Virus record (IMG/VR): IMGVR_UViG_3300021425_000067
Span: 1 to 42,130 of that record
Reading direction: 5' to 3' (one strand)
Length of the DNA stretch: 42,130 bases
From: a virus
Positions 16,052-25,488 of the stretch are shown here, one piece after another. The notes beneath the pieces were generated by a model. That model was not told where the DNA came from. It did not search any database and was given only the letters and a program-made list of their open reading frames with translations. A program made the translations under genes and the position numbers. Position 1 is the first letter of the stretch. Each line of letters starts with the position of its first letter.

Positions 16052-17032
16052 TTAAGCAACAACTGCTTCAAAGAAGTAACCCAAGTCTGCGCCTGTGACT
16101 TTCATGTCATAGGACATCTTAACTTGAATATGTTCTGCAACTTGTTGACGCTTAAGTGCATCGTCAGAGAATGACTCTACAGTTACGCCCAAGTTGTTTA
16201 CACCGTCTAGGTTGTTCCATGCGAAGGTTACACCTGCCGCTGGTGTCATTAGACCTGCTGATGCTGGTGAGTGTACCAACAATGCGTTTTTACCACCGAT
16301 GAACGAGTTGCTTTCTGCAACACCTTCTGCACTGTCGTTTTTCACAGCTTCCATGACGTAGAAGTTTTCTACTTCAAAGATTTCAGCCAACTTAGCATTA
16401 GTGATAAGTGCTGTGTTGTCCACAGTCGCACCACCGTTCAAACGTGCTAGGATGTCTGGGTGGTTGATCAAGATGTCACGCACCTCTTTACCGACAACCA
16501 TTGTGTTTGGCTTGAAGCCACCAGAAGCTAGTTGCATAGTACGACGAGCAGTTGTTACGTCTGCGATTGGTGTACCATTTGTGTAGTCTGACCACAAGTT
16601 TGATGGCGTGTTGTCTGTACCCCAAATACCTGCTGCGAAGAAGTTTGCAGCGAACTGCTCTTCACGATGGATCAACAGACGGTTAGTTAGTGTCTGTGCG
16701 CCAGCAGCACGAATGTCTAGAGCAGCATCTTCGTTAGCAAGAGTTTGCTGATCGAAGTCCATGCCTAGACCGTATACGTCTGCATAGAAGCTGTCTGTTG
16801 ACAATGACATACCGATACGGTTGACTTCTGTGCGTGGTGCAAGAGCCTTAACATCACCTGAACGGTTCATGTTGTCACGGTCATAGATGTAGTATCTGTC
16901 AGACTGTTTCTGAACGCCTACTGTTGGGAAAACCTTATCAGCGATAAAGTTAGCTTGGTCTTGTACATAAGCAATCGTTAAGTTAGTTAACGGCTGGTCG
17001 ATATGTACCGAATTTGGTGTTAGCAATGGCAT
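16052..17032 (-). CDS. Major capsid protein
   Basis: This 326-residue protein is of the type beginning LLTPNSVHIDQPLTNLTIAY followed by ADKVFPTVGVQKQSDRYYIY, typical of a large group of HK97-fold capsid proteins in marine and alphaproteobacterial phages. The middle has TLTNRLLIHREEQFAANFF, then the A-domain segment (FKPNTMVVGKEVRDILINHP) and the C-terminal strand QVAEHIQVKMSYDMKV. Protease, scaffold and decoration genes lie directly upstream and connectors downstream. A stable hairpin follows the stop. Confidence 0.92.
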   Translation of the reverse strand: MPLLTPNSVHIDQPLTNLTIAYVQDQANFIADKVFPTVGVQKQSDRYYIYDRDNMNRSGDVKALAPRTEVNRIGMSLSTDSFYADVYGLGMDFDQQTLANEDAALDIRAAGAQTLTNRLLIHREEQFAANFFAAGIWGTDNTPSNLWSDYTNGTPIADVTTARRTMQLASGGFKPNTMVVGKEVRDILINHPDILARLNGGATVDNTALITNAKLAEIFEVENFYVMEAVKNDSAEGVAESNSFIGGKNALLVHSPASAGLMTPAAGVTFAWNNLDGVNNLGVTVESFSDDALKRQQVAEHIQVKMSYDMKVTGADLGYFFEAVVA

Positions 17033-17056
17033 TGTTTAATTCCTTTCTAATGCTGG

Positions 17057-17428
17057 TTACGCCGCAGCGTTACCGCCTTGGATCAATTCGATTGCGATTA
17101 CTTGACCATCTACACCTGCTTCTGTAGCATAGCCCATGATAATGTTGGTAGAAGCAGCAGTTACAGCATCACCTGATGCATCTGTTGCAACAGCAGCACC
17201 TGCAGCGATTGTACCGCCAGCAGTTACCATTACTTTACCAGAGATAGCTACAGTTGCGGCTTCGGCTGCAGCAGGATCGTTCAATAGAACGCCAATGCAG
17301 TTTTCACCAGCAGAATCTGCCAAATCGACTTGACCGTCTGATTCTAATGTTACAAATTTGAATTGTGCCGACGATAGGTCTTCGCCAGCAATGAATGTCC
17401 GTGTGTCACGGGTTGTCATTACAGCCAT
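17057..17428 (-). CDS. Capsid decoration protein (DUF2190-like)
   Basis: This 123-residue protein is rich in Ala, Gly, Thr and Val. Its segments LSSAQFKFVTLESDGQV, IGVLLNDPAAAEAATV and MVTAGGTIAAGAAVATD are characteristic of small head decoration or stabilising proteins that bind the outside of the shell. A good AAAGGGG site precedes ATG 17428. It stands between scaffold and capsid genes, the standard place. Confidence 0.87.
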   Translation of the reverse strand: MAVMTTRDTRTFIAGEDLSSAQFKFVTLESDGQVDLADSAGENCIGVLLNDPAAAEAATVAISGKVMVTAGGTIAAGAAVATDASGDAVTAASTNIIMGYATEAGVDGQVIAIELIQGGNAAA

Positions 17429-17430
17429 AA

Positions 17431-18225
17431 TTATTCCCCTTTATAGCTTTTGTTAATAAGAGCTTTACCTTCGTCGGTTTTAGCTACTGCAGCGTATGCT
17501 TTAGCATAATCACTCTTCTTCATTTTGTTGTCGTCCATATAGGATTTAACAAGGGCTTCTAGTTTATCAGTAGCAGTTGCGAACTCGCCATCTGCGTCTG
17601 ACTTACCAACTTCTTCCATAGTCTCAGCAAAAGTTGCATCTGCAGCTTTCAATGCTTCCATGATAGATTCTACTTCACCGAACTCACCAACTAGAGACTT
17701 AGCGACATCAGTTGCAAAGTGTGGTAGTGCTTCTGTAGCACGTTTTGTTAGTTCAGTGTCTGCTTTAGCAAATTCTGCTTCTTCTAGTGCTTTTAGAATT
17801 ACAGCAGGTACATCTGCTTTGTTGATTTGCTCACCTTCATACTCAATGTACTCTGGTTCAACTTTCTTTTCGATTGTATCAGCTTTGATAACAAAACCGT
17901 TTTCGATAAGGGCTTTACGCAAATCTTCATTGTGAATTTTGAGAGCATCGTTCTCAGCTTTAAGAAGGTCAAGCTCATCTACAACTTCTTCGGACTTCTT
18001 CATGTCCATGTTGTACATTTTCATTGCTTCATCTTCTGTCATGCCTTTGTCCATGTAAGGCTTTAGTTTTGCCTTTAGGTCGTCTGACATTTTTTCTACG
18101 TTATCTGTCATTTGTTCCTCTTCGGAGTTGTCACGCTTGAACAGGGAAACCATAGCCTGTGCATTGGCAGGACGATCAACCAACGACAGTTCGTCCAGTT
18201 CAAGCTGTTTCAAAAGGTTAGCCAT
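17431..18225 (-). CDS. Scaffolding protein
   Basis: This 264-residue, highly charged protein begins LLKQLELDELSLVDRPANAQ, a sequence usually found at the end of prohead proteases or the start of scaffolds, including SLVDRPAN. A long coiled coil follows (VDELDLLKAENDALKIHNED and on) and then a Lys/Glu/Ala-rich C-terminus. It overlaps the protease gene by 8 bp and precedes the decoration gene. It should guide capsid assembly and then be cleaved by the protease. Confidence 0.82.
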   Translation of the reverse strand: MANLLKQLELDELSLVDRPANAQAMVSLFKRDNSEEEQMTDNVEKMSDDLKAKLKPYMDKGMTEDEAMKMYNMDMKKSEEVVDELDLLKAENDALKIHNEDLRKALIENGFVIKADTIEKKVEPEYIEYEGEQINKADVPAVILKALEEAEFAKADTELTKRATEALPHFATDVAKSLVGEFGEVESIMEALKAADATFAETMEEVGKSDADGEFATATDKLEALVKSYMDDNKMKKSDYAKAYAAVAKTDEGKALINKSYKGE

Positions 18226-19600
18226 TAAACTCTTCCTTTATTGCTTTACCGCCAATGCTGAAGGCGGCTAGTTCACCAGATTTGACCTTTGCCCAAACGT
18301 CATCGTTATAGACTTTGAACGCTACGATCCAGCCTTCACGGTCACTCTGTATGCCAAGGGATTCACCAATCTCTTTAGTGATAGGCATGGAGTGAATAAC
18401 TGCTCCAATCTGATCCCCTTTGTGCATTTCTTTACCGACACGGACATGCTCCATAAATTTATTTACGGCACGAACCAAAGTTTCTGGCTCAATAACATCA
18501 CCCTGACGGTCTACTACAGGTTCACCCTTCTCTGTAACCACCGAAGCCCAGCCGTATACCATACGTTGTTCTTCATCAGCTTTGAGAATAGTCCCCTCTA
18601 TTGATTTAGTTAATTCTGACACGGTAGTATCACTTTCCCACATGCGGCAAGACCAGTAACGAGCAGAGGTCTTGTCTGTTGCAGTATCACACGAATGGCG
18701 AGAACGGAAATTAGAACGAGCTTTTGGATCATCACGACGAATTTCCATATTAGGATCACCGAATGTCACTCGTTTAACTTTGTCGCCATCCATAACGAAA
18801 ACTTCAAACTTCTTGTTACCTTCTGTCAGGCGACGAGGCTTGTTTAAAGTTACTTTTTCGCCTTGGTACTCAGCCTTGGCAAATTCTTCTTTCATAATCT
18901 CTTGTACAATGACCCTGAGAGCCTCTAAGCGATCCACTGAGTGGTCTTCTTCACCTTCTGGGTAGTCTACCCCCATAAGCTCCTCATTCTGCTCTGCTAG
19001 GTCTTCATAATAGTCCAAGTATTCATTGTGGTTAATAGCTGGCATATAGACAGCTTGACCATTGTACTCATGCACATGGATCGCACCGCCTAGTCCCATG
19101 TCCATAGAACGGCTACGAGCTTCCATCTCTGTGGTGAATACATCGTTTGCGTATTGTGCTTTTAACATCTTATCTTTTTTCGGTAGAAGGTCTTTATCGT
19201 GGGTGGCAGACTTAGCACCACGCATAATACGTAAGAAACTATTTACTCTTGCGTGTGCCCACTGTTCCTTAGAGGATACATTAGGTCGTACTGATGTAGG
19301 GTTCGTCTTGTATGCACCAACACCACGATCATAAACTGTCTTAAGTTTAGCTGCAGTCACACGACCATGTTTCTTGCCATACTTCTCGTTAAACTCTGTG
19401 GCTTTCTGTCGTAGGCTGTCCATAAGACCTTTCTCTACGTCCAGTTTACCCACAGCAGACCATGCAGCTTGAAATGCACGTTGTTCGTTTTTTGTGTCGT
19501 CATAGACAGAATTAAAGACACGACGAAATTGTGTATGCTTTTCCTCTGGTACGGTTTGACGTACAGCTTTAGGTAGGTCTGAATTACGTGAATAGGGCAT
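18218..19600 (-). CDS. Multidomain prohead protease (ChaB-like, DUF5824-like, S78-type protease)
   Basis: This 460-residue protein appears to join several parts. Residues 1-55 resemble ChaB (MPYSRNSDLPKAV, then FNSVYDD, ERAFQAAWSAV). Residues about 60-140 have helices with KAKLKTVYDRG-like and WAHARVNSFLRIMRG motifs, as in DUF5824-type phage proteins. A central part has HVHEYNGQAVYMPA, and near 305-335 a Cys/Arg-rich patch (RSNFRSRHSCDT, ARYWSCRMW). Residues about 350-460 are a XkdF-like (Peptidase S78_2) protease: MVYGWASVVTEKGEPVVDRQ, GAVIHSM, GWIVAFKVYNDDVWAKV, FSIGGKA. It would process scaffold and capsid. Overlaps exist at both ends (1 bp and 8 bp). Confidence 0.8.
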   Translation of the reverse strand: MPYSRNSDLPKAVRQTVPEEKHTQFRRVFNSVYDDTKNEQRAFQAAWSAVGKLDVEKGLMDSLRQKATEFNEKYGKKHGRVTAAKLKTVYDRGVGAYKTNPTSVRPNVSSKEQWAHARVNSFLRIMRGAKSATHDKDLLPKKDKMLKAQYANDVFTTEMEARSRSMDMGLGGAIHVHEYNGQAVYMPAINHNEYLDYYEDLAEQNEELMGVDYPEGEEDHSVDRLEALRVIVQEIMKEEFAKAEYQGEKVTLNKPRRLTEGNKKFEVFVMDGDKVKRVTFGDPNMEIRRDDPKARSNFRSRHSCDTATDKTSARYWSCRMWESDTTVSELTKSIEGTILKADEEQRMVYGWASVVTEKGEPVVDRQGDVIEPETLVRAVNKFMEHVRVGKEMHKGDQIGAVIHSMPITKEIGESLGIQSDREGWIVAFKVYNDDVWAKVKSGELAAFSIGGKAIKEEFNG

Positions 19601-21141
19601 TAGTTAAGAACCTTTGCGAGATAACCTTTGAATATACCGAAGACTACGGCATTGTTTGTACCAGAGTCTGCTCTTATTCTGACATCTGCATTCTTGGGTA
19701 CGATAACAGCAGGGTCTAAATCAATATCCCAAGGGCCACCTGTAGAAGCACTAACAGCAGCACGTTGAATGAATACGCCACCAACTTCTCTGACCTCTAG
19801 ATAAAAGTCTACGTTAGCGTCTTGTTTCTTACTTACAGAACCAAAACCACCAGTAAGAACGTAGTAATCACTATCACTGAAGGTTGTTGCACCTTTGAAT
19901 GATCCTTGAAGACCTTGTGGGATGTCAATGTGTATCTTAGTTGCGTCTGATGGTACACCACCAACCACTGTTGTGTTCTCGTATACTGTCACACGACCAA
20001 CAATCTCAGTCCCATTAGCATTATAAGCATGTGATACACGAGCTACAGGAGTGTCTAAAGCTACTGGGTTCTGACCGTTCAGTGTTACTTCTTGTACAAG
20101 GAAAGTGAACTTTGCATCTGTACCTGTACCTGAAACCGTATGACACTCTAGTTTGATCGTCTGTGTGTCGGCTGCAGAAGAACTTGAGATATATTCAATG
20201 GTGTTATCGGTAACGTATGTTTCATTACCACCTACAGTCCATACAGTTTCAAGAGTGTCAGCAGTTAGATCAGCAGACTTACCAAACTTGATTAGAGATT
20301 TAGCTTTACGGTCTATAGATACTCTGTCGCCTGTTAGGGCTTCGATTTCACGTTCAGCTTGAACCAGTCGTCCATCAGGGACTTCATAGGCTCTTCTGGG
20401 CCAGCCACCAAACATTTGTTCTATTTCCTTAATTTCTTGGACGACGATTGCGTTAGGATCAACAGGTTCTCCCAAGTCTGGGAAAGGTGTTAAAATATCT
20501 TCAGGGTTTAAGGTAGAAGTCTCGACAAGACTTGTTGTATTAACCTCTGGTGTACCTGTTAGTATCTCTGAAGCTGTAAGCTCTATAGTACTAACTATAG
20601 TTGCAGTTACTGAGGGAACTTCGGGTGATGCAGTAACGACAGAGCTTGGAGAAAGCTGGTGATCTTGACTTAAAGTTGTCTCAGTCGCCTCTGGCTGATC
20701 TGTAACTATACTTGTAGCTATTAGATCGTGTAACTGAGTGAGGCTTGTTGTATTAACCTCTGGTGTACCTACGAGTAAATTAGGTGCAGAGAAAGTTTCA
20801 TCTTCTGCCATTGTTACATCAGATACGACAGGAGAACCTGTAACGATTACTGATGCGGTAAGACCATGATCTTGGGTTAGATTAGTCTGATTAACCTCTG
20901 GTGTACCTGCAGCCAAATTAGAGGCTGTAAGACTGTATTCTTGGGTGAGGGCTATAGTAGAAACTGAGGGTGCTTGGGTTTCTACTGTATTACCAACAAG
21001 AGAGTGATCTTGAGTTAAACTGGTGTTGTTGGCTTCTGATGTTCCAGAGGTAACACTGTTGGCAGTTAATTCGTAGTTTTCTACGCTTTCTGCACCATCA
21101 TCACCTAGAGGAGAAGAACCTAGTGGGCTGAAGCCTACCAT
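19600..21141 (-). CDS. Virion fibre-like protein with about eight 23-residue repeats
   Basis: This is a 513-residue protein. Residues about 22-215 are repeats of about 23 residues with the consensus LTAS-x-(I/L)-x-TGTPEVNTTSLTQDH; individual copies vary. A linker follows with an apparent coiled segment (VVQEIKEIEQMFGGWPRRAY, GRLVQAEREIEALTGDR), then two beta-rich domains to the end. No family is recognised. It lies between protease and portal, next to a chaperone-like gene that normally serves fibres. I infer a head- or tail-attached appendage. AAGGAG precedes the start. Confidence 0.72.
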   Translation of the reverse strand: MVGFSPLGSSPLGDDGAESVENYELTANSVTSGTSEANNTSLTQDHSLVGNTVETQAPSVSTIALTQEYSLTASNLAAGTPEVNQTNLTQDHGLTASVIVTGSPVVSDVTMAEDETFSAPNLLVGTPEVNTTSLTQLHDLIATSIVTDQPEATETTLSQDHQLSPSSVVTASPEVPSVTATIVSTIELTASEILTGTPEVNTTSLVETSTLNPEDILTPFPDLGEPVDPNAIVVQEIKEIEQMFGGWPRRAYEVPDGRLVQAEREIEALTGDRVSIDRKAKSLIKFGKSADLTADTLETVWTVGGNETYVTDNTIEYISSSSAADTQTIKLECHTVSGTGTDAKFTFLVQEVTLNGQNPVALDTPVARVSHAYNANGTEIVGRVTVYENTTVVGGVPSDATKIHIDIPQGLQGSFKGATTFSDSDYYVLTGGFGSVSKKQDANVDFYLEVREVGGVFIQRAAVSASTGGPWDIDLDPAVIVPKNADVRIRADSGTNNAVVFGIFKGYLAKVLN

Positions 21142-21152
21142 GACTTTACTCC

Positions 21153-21392
21153 TTAAGGTTTAGTAGGCCAAGTTATCTCAAACGGAAAGCCTTCTTGCTG
21201 CGGTACATTTCTAAGAGCCACTCTATAGTCAGATTGCTCTTGTGACATTGTGTGATCTGATCCAGCCCACCAATCAGTTTCTGTAAGCAGACGATCTCTT
21301 TTCCAACGAACAAGTTCAGCCTCTGATGTTTCTAATTCAGTAGGATCAATGTATAGGCTGTCAGCTTCTGTTTGTTCTACTTCTTCTGCCAT
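21153..21392 (-). CDS. Tail fibre assembly chaperone-like protein, copy 2
   Basis: This 79-residue protein has the same C-terminal domain as the product at 4786-5196: RWKRDRLLTETDWWAGSDHT, SDYRVALRNVP and the final ITWPTKP. It lacks the extra N-terminal domain and has an acidic start instead. It lies between two fibre-like genes (19600-21141 and 21394-22293), so it probably assists one of them. The two copies are diverged, so the duplication is old or each came with its fibre. Confidence 0.78.
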   Translation of the reverse strand: MAEEVEQTEADSLYIDPTELETSEAELVRWKRDRLLTETDWWAGSDHTMSQEQSDYRVALRNVPQQEGFPFEITWPTKP

Positions 21393-21393
21393 G

Positions 21394-22293
21394 CTAATCC
21401 CTTACACCGTAAATACTTACTTTTCCGCTAATGCTCCCTGAAATGGGAAAAATAACTATACCGTTTATATCGAAGGAACTATTTAGAAAATGCCCAAACG
21501 ATTGATGGGTAATTGTATTATTGCCGCTATCAATATACCCACCAAAAACATGCCATGATTGGTACTGATTAGTTTGATATTCATCTATGTCTGTGTTTAG
21601 GGTTATTGTGCCTGACCAGCCGCCATCAGCGGAGGAAACTCCTCCAACATAATTGTATCTACTTAGGTAGTGGTAACTATAGGTTTGCCTAGCTGCATAA
21701 TCTGTTGAGGAAGAACACTCCAAATACTGAACTTCATAATTACTGGTTGTCCGTGTTGCATTGGTGTAATTACCATTAGGGTATCTTATTCTGAAAACTA
21801 GCTGGCTATCTTGTGAAGGTCTAATTCTGTCTAATACAATTTCATACTTAGTATAACCCTTAGTCTTTAAATCACCAAGTTGATAAGAACCTGTAGCCCA
21901 ATCAAACAGTATACTGCTTACCGCAGTATCGTTTTCAGTTATCTTACTTGAGTATATTAAGTGCCTACTAGCAACTTCTTGGTGAGAAGTCGTAGCATAA
22001 ACTACAGCATCACCACTCAAATTAATTTTAGTACTGGTATTTGAAGATGCGTTAGTAGCATGAGCATAACGACCCATTGTGGTAGTGCCACCACTTATGG
22101 TAACATAACCAGAGCCTACTTCCCAGTTTCCATTAGCATCCTCTATAGTATACTTTATATAGTCTCCAGTTACCAACCCTGCATCAGAAAAGCTACTAAA
22201 ACCACTGACAGCACTCCCAAGCGTAATCGTGACTGTTGTGCCAGTTGCGGCAGTTGTCATCTTTGCTCGTAAAGGGTAAACAAACTCAGTCAT
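21394..22293 (-). CDS. Putative fibre or head-appendage protein
   Basis: This 299-residue protein is rich in Ser, Thr, Gly, Tyr and Asn. The N-terminal 90 residues (VYPLRAKMTTAATGTTVTIT, GDYIKYTIEDANGNWEVGSG, YAHATNASSNTSTKI) look like an adaptor seen at the base of phage fibres; the rest is a single beta-rich domain ending GSISGKVSIYGVRD. Base use resembles its neighbours. It lies 1 bp from the chaperone-like gene. Receptor binding or head decoration are both possible. Confidence 0.65.
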   Translation of the reverse strand: MTEFVYPLRAKMTTAATGTTVTITLGSAVSGFSSFSDAGLVTGDYIKYTIEDANGNWEVGSGYVTISGGTTTMGRYAHATNASSNTSTKINLSGDAVVYATTSHQEVASRHLIYSSKITENDTAVSSILFDWATGSYQLGDLKTKGYTKYEIVLDRIRPSQDSQLVFRIRYPNGNYTNATRTTSNYEVQYLECSSSTDYAARQTYSYHYLSRYNYVGGVSSADGGWSGTITLNTDIDEYQTNQYQSWHVFGGYIDSGNNTITHQSFGHFLNSSFDINGIVIFPISGSISGKVSIYGVRD

Positions 22294-22300
22294 TTTTTAC

Positions 22301-22669
22301 CTATGCAGGATCAGGAATACCGATAGTAAACGAACCTAGAGAGAAGGTGTTACCAGAAGTTACTGATTGTGATGCACTAAGAGAGCCTGTGACATACAAA
22401 TTGCTTGAACCGTCTGTGATAGCGTAAAATGCAGCAGTTCCTGTTCCTGTTACACTTGCGTCTGACACAGAAGCTACAGTGACTTCACGACCACCACCTG
22501 TACGATCTGCAGGTGATCCAATAGATAAAGCTGTTTCATTACCTAGAGTGTAAGTAGAGGTTGCTTCTGCGTAGCTTGTAGGTTCTGTTGTGCAGATGTC
22601 AATACGAGTGCCGTTTGTTGTCAGTGTTGACAATCCATTGTCGAATACGGCATTTGCTAGGGTTGCCAT
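22301..22669 (-). CDS. Small beta-rich structural protein
   Basis: This 122-residue protein begins MATLANAVFDNGLSTLTTNG. It contains CTTEPTSYAEAT and a Gly/Ser/Thr-rich C-terminal half (TGTGTAAFYAITDGSSNLYV, SGNTFSLGSFTIGIP). Its composition is that of virion surface proteins. Similar short proteins stand before fibre genes in related marine phages. No specific function can be given. It is separated from the portal gene by 2 bp. Confidence 0.65.
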   Translation of the reverse strand: MATLANAVFDNGLSTLTTNGTRIDICTTEPTSYAEATSTYTLGNETALSIGSPADRTGGGREVTVASVSDASVTGTGTAAFYAITDGSSNLYVTGSLSASQSVTSGNTFSLGSFTIGIPDPA

Positions 22670-22671
22670 GA

Positions 22672-24105
22672 TTAACTCTCTTCTGTTGTAGTTGTTTCTT
22701 GTTGAGGTGAACCAATGATGTTATTGTCTGGGCCATCATAATAATCAGCCAAGGCACGTTCACGCTGTTGTGCTAATCCACGGCTCTCAGCGTATATCTC
22801 TGGGTCAAGTGCTGGTAGTTCAGCGTTCTGCAACAGTGAATTAACAATATCAGGTTGGTCAGCAAGGTTAATATCTGCACCATTAAGATTGCGTAGGTAA
22901 CTGCCAAGTTCACGTAGATCGTGTGGTGCAACATCACCTGCAATAATGCGAGGCATGTTATCGTAGTTCAGACCGTTCAACTCCCAGAGGCGTTCAACAA
23001 GCTGTTTATTTAAGACATCGACGATAGCTTGGATGTAGCTCTCTAAGGCACGGAGGAACAGGTCTGTCTTAGACTTGGATAGGGCATACGAACCAGTGCT
23101 GCCACCACCAAGCATAAGAAACTCTGAAAGGACTGAACGAGCAATGTCATGTTGGTAACGACGAACAATAGGATCAATGTCTATGTTACGTTTACCATTT
23201 GACGACATCAATTCGACATCGACGAGCCTATTGGAGGTAGGACTTCCGTCTTTATCTGGGAAGGTGTCTGAGGGCAGGATAATGTACCCTTGCTCGTTGA
23301 ATTTAACATCCCTAAGAATTTGCTGAAGGTTGGCGACGAATCCAGACTGACCAGCAGTAGCATCAGGACTGAGGTACTCAGAAGGAATACGAGCCACAGG
23401 GATACCAGCAAGCTCACGCTCCACAGCAATAGCTTCAATATTCTGGAGATTGTTAAGGTACTCGTAAGATGTGTAAGCATTACGTAGGATAGACCGCCCT
23501 GAAGGATCATTGTTAATTGCAGTGGTACGGTAGTAAAGGCTCTTACGAGTAGGAATATAACTTGTGTTGTTGAACCCAGAACCTTCTTGGTTAATACCTA
23601 AGACATCACCTGACTTCTGGTCAACATCAAACTTAGAAATAGTCCAAGGCGCACGAGAAGCAATCTTACGAACACCAATACGACCATCATCATATTTGGA
23701 CTTACCTTTGGCTGAACGGCTGGTTGGGCCATTACGTCTTTTATAGACGACCTCAAACCAAGCGAAGCCATACGACAAAAATGAAAGTGCCTCTGCGATA
23801 TGATCATCTAAGGTATGATCCATGTCTTCTAAGACTGTCTCAACGAAATTAGCTTCGTTAACAGCTTCGTCGGATTCGTTTGCAGGTTGCACTTTCAAAT
23901 CTACATCACGCAGGATTTGCTCAACTGCGTACATAACAGCACCAATAGTACTGTCGTTATCTCTCATCTCACGATACTTACGGATGGCACGTTTGCCACG
24001 TAGTTCAGGTAAGAAATCATCAGCACGGATATTACCGTTTTGTGTGTTATCACCTGCAATCCCTAAAATCTGGGTTGCCTCTGTTTCTGATAGCTTCTTT
24101 ACCAT
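22672..24105 (-). CDS. Portal protein
   Basis: This 477-residue protein is of the DUF935/Mu gp29-like portal type. Motifs are LRGKRAIRKYREMRDNDSTI, then DVDLKVQP, LSFLSYGFAWFEVVYKRR, the clip/wing region with SGRSILRNAYTSYEYLNN, and the long C-terminal helix region. It forms the dodecameric ring through which DNA enters and leaves. It lies 24 bp downstream of the large terminase, the canonical order. The C-terminus is acidic and Thr-rich. Confidence 0.9.
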   Translation of the reverse strand: MVKKLSETEATQILGIAGDNTQNGNIRADDFLPELRGKRAIRKYREMRDNDSTIGAVMYAVEQILRDVDLKVQPANESDEAVNEANFVETVLEDMDHTLDDHIAEALSFLSYGFAWFEVVYKRRNGPTSRSAKGKSKYDDGRIGVRKIASRAPWTISKFDVDQKSGDVLGINQEGSGFNNTSYIPTRKSLYYRTTAINNDPSGRSILRNAYTSYEYLNNLQNIEAIAVERELAGIPVARIPSEYLSPDATAGQSGFVANLQQILRDVKFNEQGYIILPSDTFPDKDGSPTSNRLVDVELMSSNGKRNIDIDPIVRRYQHDIARSVLSEFLMLGGGSTGSYALSKSKTDLFLRALESYIQAIVDVLNKQLVERLWELNGLNYDNMPRIIAGDVAPHDLRELGSYLRNLNGADINLADQPDIVNSLLQNAELPALDPEIYAESRGLAQQRERALADYYDGPDNNIIGSPQQETTTTEES

Positions 24106-24129
24106 TGTTATAATCTTTTTGCTGTTGAA

Positions 24130-25488
24130 CTACATTAAGCCCTTTGCGGAGCTATATGCCAACTTTAATTGCGGCTTGGCGTATCCGTTAAGTGAGAGGT
24201 CGGTTAAAGCCCAAACTAATGCATCAAGACGGTCTGGTGAGCCTATCGACCCTAAAGGTTCCCACTGTACCATCTGATCTTCTAAATCGTTTAATCCTCG
24301 TACATGCCTAACTTTACTTTGTTCGTATAGTGCAGATACAGGTTCAGCCCGAGCCATCTTCCCTCTAGAAGCGTGGACGAGCTTTACAGGAACTGTTTCA
24401 TCCTCTGTGTGTAGCGTATGGCGTACCATATCACCACCTTGGTTACGTTCAGCTACAATACGATCAGCCATGTGATCTCTGTATAGCTGTATAGCTTTGG
24501 ATGCCCATTGTTGTGGTGTATAACGACCAGTGTGGTCTTCTAGCACATAGGCTGTTCCATTTACGTCAATTCCTGCTACGACAATGCCTGTCATGTCTGA
24601 TTCTGCATTTGCAGTGACAGCAGGGTCGATGGAAATAACGATACGACTAAGTTGTGGTACTTCGTCCTTCTCAATCTCGCATTTAGCTAAGAGAGTTCTG
24701 TTCCATAAAGCACCCGATGCTTCGTCAAGTATTTCGGCATATAGTTCTTGGCGACCAAGACGTGTACCTTCATAGGTTTTGCGGACTGCATCAAGGAAAG
24801 TGTCAGCAAGGTTAGCAGCATTATCATACGTACTACCTGTACTGATCGTCGTCTTTTCATCGTCTAGGATTGTTCTTATTAGTTTTGTAGTCTTGGGGGT
24901 AGTAGTCACAAACACTTTAGGGTGTTTACCTAGACGTAGACCAAACATCATCATGTCCCAAGTATCTTGGGCATTACGCCAAGCACAAAGCTCATCACAC
25001 CATGCACTGTAAGCCTGTGGGCCACGAAGACGTTCTGGGTCTTCTGCTGAGAAGAATACCGCCTTAGCACCATTCTCCCATGTTAAGCTATTGTTCGTGG
25101 GAGACCAAACAGGATAACCAATGTGTTTACCACGATATGTTTCATCACCACTCCAACATACACTTAGAAGACCAGAGTCACCTTCAACCATAACTCTTCG
25201 GACATCACCTTTGGTAGGTGCGACACAGTGTACAATCTTGTCACCGCTTCTAATCCGATGGCGAACCCACTCTGCACCTGCTCTAGTCTTACCCCAACCA
25301 CGTCCTGCCAAGGCGACCCATATATTCCATGAACCTTCAGGCTCCAGTTGCTCAGGTCTAGCCCAAAATCCCCAGTCATGTCTTAGCTCTTCCGCTTTCT
25401 TTGGGCCTAGCTCTTTCAGAATAGCAGCTACTTCCTCATCAGGAAGGTCTCTTAAGATGTTAGCTGTTATCTTCGCTTGGGGTTGCAT
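24130..25488 (-). CDS. terL: Terminase large subunit
   Basis: This 452-residue packaging motor has an ATPase site GRGWGKTRAGAEW (Walker A, residues about 60-72), SAWCDELCAW (Walker B region) and VFVTTTPKTTK (coupling motif). The nuclease domain begins with ISIDPAVTANAESDMTGIVV (Asp of the RNase H fold) and includes IVAERNQGGDMV and a C-terminal SIGSPDRLDALVWAL with conserved Asp. It overlaps the upstream small-subunit-like gene by 29 bp. The family would suggest headful packaging, in line with a circularly permuted assembly, but this is inference. Confidence 0.95.
   Translation of the reverse strand: MQPQAKITANILRDLPDEEVAAILKELGPKKAEELRHDWGFWARPEQLEPEGSWNIWVALAGRGWGKTRAGAEWVRHRIRSGDKIVHCVAPTKGDVRRVMVEGDSGLLSVCWSGDETYRGKHIGYPVWSPTNNSLTWENGAKAVFFSAEDPERLRGPQAYSAWCDELCAWRNAQDTWDMMMFGLRLGKHPKVFVTTTPKTTKLIRTILDDEKTTISTGSTYDNAANLADTFLDAVRKTYEGTRLGRQELYAEILDEASGALWNRTLLAKCEIEKDEVPQLSRIVISIDPAVTANAESDMTGIVVAGIDVNGTAYVLEDHTGRYTPQQWASKAIQLYRDHMADRIVAERNQGGDMVRHTLHTEDETVPVKLVHASRGKMARAEPVSALYEQSKVRHVRGLNDLEDQMVQWEPLGSIGSPDRLDALVWALTDLSLNGYAKPQLKLAYSSAKGLM

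Noticed and set aside
23822-24277. 151-codon plus-strand frame over the portal/terminase junction
   Set aside because: Antisense to two clear genes with no start signal; shadow frame.
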